A stretch of DNA of 64,000 nt, from the NCBI RefSeq assembly GCF_000250985.1, contig NW_013524646.1, forward strand, positions 655,913 to 719,912. The letters run 5' to 3'. Origin of the DNA: Nematocida parisii ERTm1. Its lineage: Eukaryota > Microsporidia. Numbering within the stretch: position 1 is the stretch's first letter; each line of letters opens with the position of its first letter. This document shows, one piece after another, positions 17,732 to 27,430 of this stretch. The notes under the pieces were generated by a model, which saw only the letters and a program-made list of their open reading frames with translations, did no database searches and was not told the DNA's origin. A program made the translations under genes and the position numbers.

Positions 17732-20098
17732 ATGCATAGAAAAGAGATTATATACCAGATGATAGGACTCATTACTATTATTATGTATAGAAGAGCTGCA
17801 CCGATGCACAGCAGCTATATGGGATCAGAAGAATTCAGTAGACTTGACTCACTTAAGAAGTATTTTCCTGCAGCGTACACTCTGCAGATGAAGCTTCATG
17901 TGGATGATATTGTTTCATTAAAATATAATAAGAAGCACCTTGAATACTTTGAGTTTATAGAAGAGGATAAAAGCAGTATTGGTGGGACTAAGTGGTACTT
18001 AGAAACACAGAGGGTCAGCACATTTGATGCAGTTCTAAAGGTGATAAATCTTGTAGAGTGGCATGCAAATCAGGATAAAAAAGGGGTAGAAGATGAGGAT
18101 CTAGATGTCATTGTAGATAGGTATAAGAGGAGTATATTAGACATACAAAAAAGGTACTGGCTTGGATACCTTCTAGTCTCTGCAATGGATTGTAGCGATT
18201 TTGTAGATCGTGTGTCTGTGCAAAATGAACAGGTTGTGCTGAATATAAAAGACTCGAGTGCGTATGCAAACTTTGTAGTAAATACCTGCAATGTCTTGGC
18301 TAACAAGCTGTTAAAAAAAGAAATTATTGAAAACCAGATTCCTTGTCTTCGCGATTATTCACTGTATGACGTATGTACATGGATTTCTCAGTTGCACGAA
18401 CACTTTAGTAATAGAAGCTTTTCATCGCAAAAAGAGTCATTAGACTGCATGGAGGCTTTTCTGAGTGATAAGTATGTTGCAGAAGTATTCAAATTATTTA
18501 TTCAGTATAAGAAAAGGCCAGAGCTTGTGCGCAAAGTTGTTATGTCTTCAAGCAGAAAAAACCAGACAGAGTATAGAGGGTCTCTAGTATCCTTGGGTAA
18601 CTCTAAGAAAGGTGGGTATATCCCTCAGAATACACCTGCACAGAACATACCAAGTATTCGTATAGAGGATACTAATGGTTCTACACAATCTCTTGTTAGT
18701 AAAGTAGTGCCTGCTATTAACAATACAGAAGAAGTACGAAATGATCCATCAGTATCGGCATTAGACCAAAGTCAATACTCAAAGCACAATAATGCAGAAG
18801 AAAAAAATAATGAAAGTAATGAAGACCTCTCACGTAATAGGAATTCTTATTATAATGACCCTTTGATCATTTCAGAGAGAAGTAACTACATGGAGAATGT
18901 ATCTAGCGATGCAAAAAATAATCCATTGGCAGCTTCATATGATAATGCAGGAGTAGATGGTGATTCTAATAAAAAGCCTAAGAGCAGAAAAAACAGTAAA
19001 GATGAAAGCAGTGACTCTAAGAATAAAGAAAAAGGAGAATCAACGTGGAATAAGTTCAAAAAGACTCTACACATTGGGAAAAATTCTAAATCCCCAGAAA
19101 AGGAGCATATTAAGAAGAGATCTGTTATGCCCAATACTAGCGAGTCTATTATTGAAAGGGATGAAGCCGCGCTAGAAGAAATTAACAGAACTGTAAATGA
19201 AATACCAATTGTAGCGCAGAGACAGAGCAGGCTATCAGCAGGTCCACCTTTAGTGAATGTTGATAATATGCGGGCAGATGATATTGTGCACCAGAACCAA
19301 GCAGGCCACGTATCTGCACATTATGATGAAGAAGGAGTATTGCCTGTGATGACCAGTGGTTCTAATCAGTATAAAGTAGATCCTAATCTATATTCCCGGT
19401 ATGCGGATATTTCTAAAGAAATCCATGGAAGCTTCTTAACCCCAGATAAAAGAAGCTCTTCTATGCACGATGTCTCAGCAGTACCTAAATCACGCAGTGC
19501 TCTATCAAGTACGTACCGTGCCAGTTCTGCAAATTTATTTAAACCCATAGAGAATAGCAGTGATACTCATCTGCAGAAAAATCAAGAAGAGAAATTAGGA
19601 ACTAATGGACCCATGATCGCCATGGGCAGTGGAGAGTTAATTGCGATGTTTGATGATGACAGAGAAACCACGGTATCTGATTTTTCTGAGTACCTAGACT
19701 CAGCCCGCGAGCATAAATTAGCAGGTGCACCCATACAATACAATGACTGGCGGCATCCAGAAGTAAAAGAATTAATAAGCACAGAGGGTGCTGATGTAAG
19801 GTCACAAGAAGTTGAAAAGTATGAAGGATTAAAGCAGAATATAATAGAAACCCTATCTCATGGCTTTTCTTCTTATAATAGGCCCATGCATGATGACCAG
19901 AATACATATCGTAATAGCATGAACAATAACTATGGAGATGTGTATGCCCAGAGAGAATTACAACAACAATTAAATCAGATAGAAAACAGGCTAGAAGAAT
20001 CAGAAAACACAATCTATCCACAAAACAATCCATCAAATTATAATCAACAGCCAGACCATCCCAGAAATCGGCCTGAGCTCTCTTATGGCGCTATTTAA
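17732..20098 (+). CDS. 788-aa protein with N-terminal hydrophobic segment, unassigned
   Basis: The N-terminus MHRKEIIYQMIGLITIIMYRR is a short, weak signal-peptide or anchor candidate. Residues about 30-280 look helical and folded. Residues about 280-700 are Ser/Asn/Lys/Glu-rich and probably disordered, including a strongly basic Ser/Lys patch around 410-475. The C-terminus (about 715-788) is Gln/Asn-rich with a predicted coiled coil (QRELQQQLNQIENRLEESEN). No domain is recognised. It is divergent from Pot1, 189 bp apart. Ortholog searches among microsporidia would show whether it is lineage-specific. Confidence 0.85.
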   Translation: MHRKEIIYQMIGLITIIMYRRAAPMHSSYMGSEEFSRLDSLKKYFPAAYTLQMKLHVDDIVSLKYNKKHLEYFEFIEEDKSSIGGTKWYLETQRVSTFDAVLKVINLVEWHANQDKKGVEDEDLDVIVDRYKRSILDIQKRYWLGYLLVSAMDCSDFVDRVSVQNEQVVLNIKDSSAYANFVVNTCNVLANKLLKKEIIENQIPCLRDYSLYDVCTWISQLHEHFSNRSFSSQKESLDCMEAFLSDKYVAEVFKLFIQYKKRPELVRKVVMSSSRKNQTEYRGSLVSLGNSKKGGYIPQNTPAQNIPSIRIEDTNGSTQSLVSKVVPAINNTEEVRNDPSVSALDQSQYSKHNNAEEKNNESNEDLSRNRNSYYNDPLIISERSNYMENVSSDAKNNPLAASYDNAGVDGDSNKKPKSRKNSKDESSDSKNKEKGESTWNKFKKTLHIGKNSKSPEKEHIKKRSVMPNTSESIIERDEAALEEINRTVNEIPIVAQRQSRLSAGPPLVNVDNMRADDIVHQNQAGHVSAHYDEEGVLPVMTSGSNQYKVDPNLYSRYADISKEIHGSFLTPDKRSSSMHDVSAVPKSRSALSSTYRASSANLFKPIENSSDTHLQKNQEEKLGTNGPMIAMGSGELIAMFDDDRETTVSDFSEYLDSAREHKLAGAPIQYNDWRHPEVKELISTEGADVRSQEVEKYEGLKQNIIETLSHGFSSYNRPMHDDQNTYRNSMNNNYGDVYAQRELQQQLNQIENRLEESENTIYPQNNPSNYNQQPDHPRNRPELSYGAI

Positions 20099-20667
20099 TC
20101 TGTTTAATTATAATCATGTACAATAAAAATAATTATTTAATTTTATGCTTCAGCATACCCTTAGTCCAATTATATCTAGAAATGGTAACCCGATATAACC
20201 CGAATATAAATAATATTATATTTATTGTAATTTATATTTATTGTAATTAAAGTGTACGTATAGGAATATTCTTTTATTATTAAAGTAACACAAAATTTCT
20301 GTGAGCAATTAAATTTCAAATAATAAGGAATAATGAATAAACAGCCAAATATAACTGAGCACAGCAAACAAACAGCGCATACCGCATAACCCTAGAAAGA
20401 ATATACGAAATACAACAGAAAGTATAACAAAGTATATACATCAAATTATTCGTATGAGGTACTTATTATAATTTATAACGGACTAATAGTAATACTAAAC
20501 TTAAATTTATGTGCATGCTTGGTTATATAACACAATAGTACCTTAAACAGAAATTTATTATAGAGCATACACAAACAACAATTATATTTGCGGTGACACC
20601 TCATATGAGGACAAATAAAGGAGAATTCCTGATACTTAAATTAAAGGAAGTATTTATTTATTTTTAT
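20099..20667. other. AT-rich spacer, 569 bp
   Basis: Upstream of the trehalose enzyme. It holds a 16-bp tandem repeat (20217-20248), two copies of the TAACCCGA motif (20186-20193 and 20196-20204), and an ATG at 20605 in frame with the next gene. No convincing gene of its own. Confidence 0.6.
20217..20248. repeat. 16-bp tandem repeat x2
   Basis: TATATTTATTGTAATT occurs twice head to tail (20217-20232 and 20233-20248), directly downstream of the paired TAACCCGA motifs. Confidence 0.85.
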
Positions 20668-23052
20668 ATGAACACTGAGAGAAAGACCATTATACTATCA
20701 GGGAATCTTCCTATACACTGTAAAGATGGACAAATAGGATTCTATGCGCCTTCATACTCCTCAGTTGGCGCTTCTATGCTGTATGGATCAGCAGCAGAGA
20801 ACAGGGCTAAAACAACATTTATTGGAATATCCCATCCTGACGGGATGCCTTCATATAAAACCATCCAGCCGACGGAGTTCAAGTTTCTGCCTGTGGAAAC
20901 TGAAAAGGGCCCTAAGGACCTTGTATTCTCACAGCACCTTTCACAGGCATGCCATCACTCGCTTGGAAGAAGTGCACTGTTCCCAATGGACTTGGAGGAG
21001 CCATATAACGACTACGTTCAGTTTAACCAGGACTTTTTCTCTGCACTGAAGACTGTGTACTCGCACCAAGACACAATAATTATTCTGGGGAAGCATCTTT
21101 TAATGCTTCCTGAGCTTATTAGAAAAGAGTTTCCGCTTGCTAAAATAACACTGGTGTTTATATGCCCATTCCCAGCATACGAGTTGTTCAGTTGCATACC
21201 ATACTCTAAAGATATTATGCTATCCATGCTGATGTGTGATAGATTAGAGTTGCAGAGTGAAAACTACCTTGAGAACTTTATTTCAACGGCATTCCTTTTG
21301 GTAAATGCACAGACCAAGGAACTATCAGAGAAGAGCCTAGAAGTTATTAAAGGAAGCTCTAGTATTGTGTTTATAGAGAAAGAGGATGCGCCAAAGAAGA
21401 GCGAGAAGAAAAGCCATATGCTTCCATATGAAGAAGAGAAGAAAGACATGCTGACAATGCTGACAACATCCTACAAAACATCATTTCTTGACATGGAAGA
21501 TGAGAGCCTACTGAATGAGCCAATAAACATTCAAGAACATGATGAGCAAGCAGTAAAAGAATATTTAGAGGATACAATGCCTGTTGTAGAAAAGCTTTCT
21601 AAAAAAGAAGAAAACAAAATGTATGTAGTGTATGTTGGAAACTCCCGGGTGCTGGTTACTGTTGCATCTAAGCATGCACCAAAGAAGTATATTGAAGAGG
21701 TGCAGTCATCAAAGCAGTATAGTGATATTTTAGAAAAGATCAAAGAGACAAAGAAAGACAGAAAGTTTGTAATGGTGATTGAAACTACACGAAAGGTAGG
21801 ATCATCTGCACAGAATCTCCTTTCTGTGTTGAAGTATCTGCAAAAGAACCCAAACAGCAAAGTTGACTTTATAAGATGCGTAGTGTATGGAGAAAGTGTA
21901 GCCTTCCACAACACAGAGCTATCTGGGCTGGCAGAGAGAATTTCTTCTCTATATCCAACCAGGTTTACAACAATTATATTCCCAACAACATATTTATACT
22001 TTGCACTATTAGAGCTAGCGGATATTTGTATAGCAGGAGCACCTACTGACTCGATATCTCTGGTTGCCTCTGAGTATGCCTGTATTAATAGTAAGGGAAA
22101 GCTTATTGTTCCATACTCGTCGGGTATTACATTTAGGCATGCGATATACACGCTAAACTGCCCAGACATAACAGCAGAAGTGATTAAAAATACACTAAAG
22201 ATGAAAGGCCAGGAAGAAGACTTTTTAGAAGGCACTGATGAGTGGATGCGGTCCCTGCACCATATACTACGTGTCGATCCGCCGTGTGGCACTGAACAAA
22301 TTGGAAAGATCCCACAGCACCTTGCTAAAAATGTGCTGGAAGAAAAGGACAGTATCAAATCTGCGTACAAAGAGTCAAAGAAGAGAACTATTTTTCTGGA
22401 CTATGATGGTACTCTAACAGAAATAGTTCCAAATCCTAAAGATGCCAAGCCAACAGAAGAAATATTGGGCATTCTCCAAAAACTTACAGAGGATAAGCAG
22501 AATAATGTATTTATAGTAACTGGAAGAGGAAAAGAAGAGGCAGAAGAATGGTTTGGCCATCTCAACATCCAGATATATGCAGAGCATGGGACGTATAAAA
22601 AAGAACATGGAGAGTGGATTACTGTTCCCTGTGATATTTCATGGAAGGAAACAGCAATAAAAATAATTGAGGAGTATGTAAGCTACACCCCAGGCTCTGC
22701 AATAGAAGTTAAAAACACCTGTGTTGTATTTCATTGCAAAGACCATGGAAGGTGGTGTGCAAATGCACTGCAAAGAATGCTGGGCACCCAAGCCAGAGTT
22801 GTCACAGGAAAGAATATTGTTGAAGTCAGACCAAAAGGCATTGATAAAGGATCCTGTATAGAGAAAGAGTCATACTACGATGGGTTTACTCTGTGTGCTG
22901 GTGACGATGCAACTGATGAAGATATGTTTATGGTTCTTTTAAATGCACCAAATACGTACACCATATGCGTGGGAGAGAGAACCACCTGTGCGTCTCTTAG
23001 GGCAGGCAGTCCAAAAGAACTTCGTGCACTGCTTAAATCTTTATATGAATAA
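20668..23052 (+). CDS. TPS2: Trehalose-6-phosphate phosphatase with degenerate synthase domain
   Basis: 794 aa from MNTERKTIIL; an in-frame ATG at 20605 is possible, but the spacer before 20668 looks non-coding. Residues about 1-540 are a GT20 synthase-like domain (ICPFPAYELFSCIPYSKDIML matches the HTPFPSSEIFR region). The catalytic WxHDYHL segment is replaced by IILGKHLLMLP, so it is probably inactive. Residues 570-794 are a HAD phosphatase: DYDGT at 578-582, IVTGRG, AEHGTYKKEHGEW, and GDDATDEDMF near 746. This is the Tps2 layout. Trehalose is the main microsporidian spore sugar. The stop TAA lies in AATAAA (23048-23053). Confidence 0.93.
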   Translation: MNTERKTIILSGNLPIHCKDGQIGFYAPSYSSVGASMLYGSAAENRAKTTFIGISHPDGMPSYKTIQPTEFKFLPVETEKGPKDLVFSQHLSQACHHSLGRSALFPMDLEEPYNDYVQFNQDFFSALKTVYSHQDTIIILGKHLLMLPELIRKEFPLAKITLVFICPFPAYELFSCIPYSKDIMLSMLMCDRLELQSENYLENFISTAFLLVNAQTKELSEKSLEVIKGSSSIVFIEKEDAPKKSEKKSHMLPYEEEKKDMLTMLTTSYKTSFLDMEDESLLNEPINIQEHDEQAVKEYLEDTMPVVEKLSKKEENKMYVVYVGNSRVLVTVASKHAPKKYIEEVQSSKQYSDILEKIKETKKDRKFVMVIETTRKVGSSAQNLLSVLKYLQKNPNSKVDFIRCVVYGESVAFHNTELSGLAERISSLYPTRFTTIIFPTTYLYFALLELADICIAGAPTDSISLVASEYACINSKGKLIVPYSSGITFRHAIYTLNCPDITAEVIKNTLKMKGQEEDFLEGTDEWMRSLHHILRVDPPCGTEQIGKIPQHLAKNVLEEKDSIKSAYKESKKRTIFLDYDGTLTEIVPNPKDAKPTEEILGILQKLTEDKQNNVFIVTGRGKEEAEEWFGHLNIQIYAEHGTYKKEHGEWITVPCDISWKETAIKIIEEYVSYTPGSAIEVKNTCVVFHCKDHGRWCANALQRMLGTQARVVTGKNIVEVRPKGIDKGSCIEKESYYDGFTLCAGDDATDEDMFMVLLNAPNTYTICVGERTTCASLRAGSPKELRALLKSLYE

Positions 23053-23411
23053 ACACAGCATGTTAACTGTTTTTTGTAATTTCAGAGATTACTTCACAAA
23101 ATAGAAAAGAATATTATAATGTACAAAGAGTAAGTTCCAGCAGTATTGTCCGAATTTCATAATAGACCACTATAATTAAACAGCCTAATAGGCACTAATA
23201 TTGGGCTAGTTTAAGCATGTATAAAAATAAGAAAATTCTAAGAGCTTCATAAAAAAGTCCTCCATGGTATCCTGTGCAGCAGCATAAAAGGAAAGTACAA
23301 GTACGCTCTCTTTACAGGGAAGGACAGGGACACAAAAATAAAATTGAATATTAAATTAAATAAAACCATAGGAAATGCATAAATGCCCAAAGGATTTGCA
23401 GATTTAAAAAA
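23053..23411. other. Spacer, 359 bp
   Basis: Between the trehalose gene and Rpc17, same strand. I see no reading frame, RNA gene or repeat worth naming. Confidence 0.65.
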
Positions 23412-23735
23412 ATGAACATTGAAGAACAGAGCCGGCTTCTAACGCACGAAGAGATGAAAGGTCTTTTGGAGAAGTGCAAGCCAATAAAAAAGTGCACAGA
23501 AATAGAAACAATGAAATATACCGTACAATCTATAATCAGCCAACCGCATGCACCGCTTGCCCTAAAAGAAAAGCTATTGGGGTATGGAATAACTGAATTT
23601 GAAGCAGTGCAGCTGATTAATACTCCAGCACGGAAAATACTTGATCTGTATGTTATAGTAGAGGAGCTAGAAGAGCGCCTGACAGAAGAGAATATAGGAG
23701 AAATAATTGCTCTTCTTTCTCCATATGCAGAATAG
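23412..23735 (+). CDS. RPC17: RNA polymerase III stalk subunit Rpc17 (RPC9/CRCP)
   Basis: 107 aa, all within the Rpb4/RPC9 HRDC-like fold. The segment GITEFEAVQLINTPARKILDLYVIVEELEERLTEENIGEIIALL matches the C-terminal half of RPC9 (LTKAE-LQMLN-RP...IVEE-EERLT). LLTHEEMKGLL near the start matches the Rpb4-type tip helix. It is shorter than human RPC9 (148) or yeast Rpc17 (161). Its partner Rpc25 is encoded at 39161. It is the first gene of a seven-gene co-directional run, with the RIO1 ATG 14 bp after its stop. Confidence 0.82.
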   Translation: MNIEEQSRLLTHEEMKGLLEKCKPIKKCTEIETMKYTVQSIISQPHAPLALKEKLLGYGITEFEAVQLINTPARKILDLYVIVEELEERLTEENIGEIIALLSPYAE

Positions 23736-23749
23736 AATATTTTATCTTT

Positions 23750-25414
23750 ATGGAAGAGTACAGAGAATCGCACAAGACAGAGAAAAGAAAGAAAGACACT
23801 GACGATAGGAAGACAGTGACAACAGTACTGGACAAAAAAACACTAGAAATTCTGGGGAAGTTGCAGAGGCAAGGCCTAATAATAAAGATGCATGGGGCAG
23901 TTAGTGTGGGGAAGGAAGCAAGCATATACCTCGCAACGGCTTCACCAAACATATGGAGTAAGCTTTGTAAAAAGCAGGAAGTATCTGACGACCGCCCAAT
24001 AATAGTGGCAATAAAGATATACAAAACATCTGCAATGGTTTTTAAGGACAGGGAGCGGTATGTAGTTGGGGAGAGAAGATTTAAGCAGTATCCAAGAAGG
24101 AATTCAAGAAAACTAGTAAAGCTGTGGGCAGAGAAAGAGGTAAGAAATCTTAATAGGCTACAGAAGGCCGGAATACCATCGCCCAGACCACTTTTTCTAC
24201 GAAGAAATATTCTTATTATGACAATGATTGGAGACTGCACGCAGATAGACTCAAAGAAAGAGGAATCTTCTGGGGATAATTATACTACTCAGAAATTGGC
24301 ATGTGCAGAGGAAGAAAACAAAGAATTTAGTGTGGATGTAGAGGACAGTGGCGATGATACATCCGCCAGCACAATGAGCGAAGAAACAGAAAGCATAAGT
24401 TTTACTAGTGATGAAGACGAGTGCTTCTCTTCAACCACAGATAATAACACAAGTGGGAATGAGCTGGATAACATAAGCATAACACTAAGTGATGCAAGTG
24501 ATGAAGACATGGACAGTGCGTATACAGACCATATTTTAGAAGTGGAGGAAGAGAGTTTGCTAGATGTAGAGTATCCCGCGGATATAATACCAGGCGTAGA
24601 TACAGTCCCGAGTGTAGAAGAATCTCCAGAAATATCTGAGAAGAGTGCTGGGGGCAGTATTGGGTGTGGTGAAGTTTCGCTACTAAAAGAACCATCAACA
24701 GCTCAAGAGGCCTCTAGTAAGTTGGCAGACATAATAAGTAAAGAAGAGTATTCCAAGAATGAATCTAAGCATAAACCAAAAGATAAAAAGGATAAAGAGC
24801 CCATATATGTTGAAGAGCGGTGCAGAAGAATAGGAGGAATAGCTCCAAATTTGAAAAGTGCTGGATTAAAAGGAGAGCAGCTGCAGGACGCATATAATCA
24901 AGTTGATTCATTGATTAAGCAGTTATATAATGAGAGCGGGCTTGTGCATGCCGATCTGTCTGAGTACAATATGCTTTATTGGGAAGGAGTCGTTTATATT
25001 ATTGATGTAAGTCAGAGTGTTGAAAGGCACCATCCAAATGCCAATGAGTTCCTTAGAATGGACATTTCCAACGTAAACAAATACTTCTCCCGGCTGGGTG
25101 CTCAAGTAAAGAGCGATAATGAATTATTTAGAGAAATCGTTGGGGATGAGAGTATCTTGAAAACTCCTAAGATATATTCAGACGAAGAAGAGAGTAAAGA
25201 CACATTGGATACAGATGCAATGCAGAGCACAGATGCTGCTGACTCTATTAGAAAGAAAAAAGAACATGTTTTGCTAACAAAAGAAGAGAAGAAGATCCAA
25301 AAGAAGCAGGTAAAAGAGGAGAACAGAAAGAAGAGAGAAAACAAAATTTCCAAGAAAGATAAAAAGATGCTAAGTAGAAAGATAAGAATACGAAAAGAAG
25401 GAAAGAATAAATAA
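23750..25414 (+). CDS. RIO1: RIO1 atypical protein kinase with large acidic insert
   Basis: 554 aa. RIO1 landmarks: VSVGKEASIY (51-60) as the ATP loop, K89 in VAIKIYKTS, LWAEKEVRNLNRLQKAGIPSPRP, the hinge ILIMTMIGD (about 154-162), catalytic HADLSEYN (400-407), metal-binding DVSQ (419-422) and VERHHPNA. Between hinge and the next conserved helix (about 165-365) lie some 200 Ser/Asp/Glu-rich residues absent from ordinary RIO1, where only a short loop is usual. The C-tail is Lys/Arg/Glu-rich, as in yeast Rio1. It acts in final 40S maturation. AATAAA directly precedes the stop. Confidence 0.95.
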   Translation: MEEYRESHKTEKRKKDTDDRKTVTTVLDKKTLEILGKLQRQGLIIKMHGAVSVGKEASIYLATASPNIWSKLCKKQEVSDDRPIIVAIKIYKTSAMVFKDRERYVVGERRFKQYPRRNSRKLVKLWAEKEVRNLNRLQKAGIPSPRPLFLRRNILIMTMIGDCTQIDSKKEESSGDNYTTQKLACAEEENKEFSVDVEDSGDDTSASTMSEETESISFTSDEDECFSSTTDNNTSGNELDNISITLSDASDEDMDSAYTDHILEVEEESLLDVEYPADIIPGVDTVPSVEESPEISEKSAGGSIGCGEVSLLKEPSTAQEASSKLADIISKEEYSKNESKHKPKDKKDKEPIYVEERCRRIGGIAPNLKSAGLKGEQLQDAYNQVDSLIKQLYNESGLVHADLSEYNMLYWEGVVYIIDVSQSVERHHPNANEFLRMDISNVNKYFSRLGAQVKSDNELFREIVGDESILKTPKIYSDEEESKDTLDTDAMQSTDAADSIRKKKEHVLLTKEEKKIQKKQVKEENRKKRENKISKKDKKMLSRKIRIRKEGKNK

Positions 25415-25451
25415 TTAAATTAAATTTGCCTATGATAAAAAATTTGTGCTT

Positions 25452-26015
25452 ATGACTGTATTAGTTGATACATATGGAATTCCCGCACACATAATCATGT
25501 CACAGATATACAAAGCCACGTGTTACGAGGTCCGAATAGAAGAAGTGCTAGGAAGGTCCTATAATGCACCAAAATCCGGCAAGAAATACGTACTTTTAGA
25601 GGATATAAATCCAAAAATACTCATTGCGCTTCGGGATATAGAGAGTGTGGTTTATGTGTTTCACAGAGAAATGCTAGATGAAAAGGAGTACAAAATAATC
25701 GACTACTACACGAATGAGCTGGTCTATGTTGAAGGAAACACTATCAAAATTGTTAATAAAAAAACTAAAAAGCAGGAAACATACGGGGTGGAGAGAACAG
25801 TAGATCTATCAACTCATAGGGTTATCCATAAAATAAGTAAGACGGCAGAAGAATTAGAAAAAAAGCAAAACGGCTCTATTCTATCAAAGAAACAGGCACA
25901 GAGCAAGGAGGCATCTCTTCCGTTTCTTCGGGTGCAGAGCCAAGAAGAAGTGTATTTCCCAGAAGAGGAGGCTGATCTAAGCGATGACTTAGAGCTATCA
26001 GAGGAGGAAATGTAA
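25452..26015 (+). CDS. Unknown 187-aa protein with acidic tail
   Basis: Starts at ATG 25452 ([13 protein letters not shown]), 37 bp after RIO1 and 35 bp before TyrRS. The first 110 residues look like a compact alpha/beta domain ([26 protein letters not shown]). Then comes a Lys-rich linker and an acidic end ([18 protein letters not shown]). No signal peptide or membrane segment. I cannot assign a family. Position in a run of translation and ribosome genes hints at a nuclear or cytosolic housekeeping role, no more. Confidence 0.85.
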   Translation: MTVLVDTYGIPAHIIMSQIYKATCYEVRIEEVLGRSYNAPKSGKKYVLLEDINPKILIALRDIESVVYVFHREMLDEKEYKIIDYYTNELVYVEGNTIKIVNKKTKKQETYGVERTVDLSTHRVIHKISKTAEELEKKQNGSILSKKQAQSKEASLPFLRVQSQEEVYFPEEEADLSDDLELSEEEM

Positions 26016-26050
26016 CAATAAAATTTCTCAATTTTCTCTATTTTTTTACT

Positions 26051-27165
26051 ATGACACTTACACCAGAGCAGAAGTATACGCTAATTGTGCGCAGCCTGGA
26101 AGAGGTCTTGGGAGATGAAAAAATGCTTGGAATTCTGAAAACAAGGGACTTGAAGGTTTACTGGGGGACTGCCCCCACTGGGAAAATTCACATAGGGTAC
26201 TTTGTTCCCATTGCAAAAATTGCTGACTTTTTACGCGCAGGGTGCGAAGTGACTGTTTTAATTGCAGACTTACACGCAGCTCTTGACAACATGAAGGCTC
26301 CAATGGACCTGATTGAGAAAAGAGCAGAGTACTATGAAATGGCGATTAAGGCCATGCTAGTAAGTATTCGTGCGCCGATTGAGAAGATTCGATTTGTCAG
26401 AGGAACTGAGTACCAGTACAATAAGCAGTATGTTCTGGACATGCACAAACTGTCCATGGCTGTTTCTGTAAACGATGCAAAAAGAGCAGGCTCAGAAGTA
26501 GTAAAGCAGACAGACAATCCCCTGCTTAGTGGACTGGTCTACCCAGGGATGCAGGCAATTGATGAAGAGCACCTAGGCGTAGATGCACAATTTGGAGGAA
26601 TAGATCAAAGAAAAATCTTTGTATACGCAGAGGAAGTTTTGCCTAAGCTAGGATACGAAAAAAGATACATTTAATGAATCAAATGGTCCCCAGCCTGGCA
26701 GATGGGAAAATGAGCAGCAGTGATGCACAGTCAAAGATAGGCCTGGAGGACACTAATGCACAGATCAAGAAGAAAGTGCTTGCTGCATTCTGTGAAGAAA
26801 AAAACACCAGCCACAATCCAGTTCTTATATTCATTAGTAAGTTTGTGTTTAACACATTCCTTCTTAGCTCTACGCCGACCTTTACTATTTTAATCAAAAA
26901 AACAAATGAAACCCGGGTATACAACAGCTATGAGGAGCTAGTCTTTGACTTTGGAGAGGGCTCTATCCATCCACTAGACCTTAAAGTTGCATTAGTGGAA
27001 TATTTAGTGGGATTAATTTCCCCAGTGCGAGATGAGATTCTCAAGCATAAAGATGTCATAGACCAGGCATACCCAGCATCAGTTAAAGTTAAGTACGAAA
27101 AACCAAAGAAAGCAGGAAAGAAGCACCCAAAGGCAGAAGAGAACAAACCAGCAGATAAACAATAA
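26051..27165 (+). CDS. TYS1: Tyrosyl-tRNA synthetase, split by one apparent frameshift
   Basis: Frame A (26051-26674, 207 codons) gives the Rossmann core: [16 protein letters not shown] (HIGH-type motif), [51 protein letters not shown], then a stop. Frame B (26674-27165, 163 codons) continues with [22 protein letters not shown], containing the KMSSS motif, then the anticodon-binding part and a Lys-rich tail. The stop and next ATG overlap (TAATG). Read across the A6 run at 26658-26663 with one more A, the frames join at the place where TyrRS has HLMNPMVPGL. Likely a consensus indel; programmed slippage or a real break cannot be excluded. Charges tRNA-Tyr in the cytosol. Confidence 0.95.
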
Positions 27166-27430
27166 TTTTAAATTTCTGGTTATATCTGCTAGGCTTGTCT
27201 AGAGAAGTTCGGGTATATGTGCATACATACAGTACTCCGAAAATTCAAATAATAAATGATACTTTTAGTATTTCTGTGTATACCACAGCTAAACTTACTA
27301 TACCACTGTATTATACGCATTCTATAACATTTTGGATTATGCCAGATTATATATAAGCTGTTTATGCCTTATGTGCTAGTAACTGACAGATGTTATTATC
27401 TGGTATTTAATTGCAAATATTTATTTTTGT

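Noticed and set aside
20176-20367. 63-codon minus-strand frame in the spacer before TPS2
   Set aside because: AT-rich low-complexity translation (Tyr/Ile/Asn) overlapping a tandem repeat; no supporting signal.
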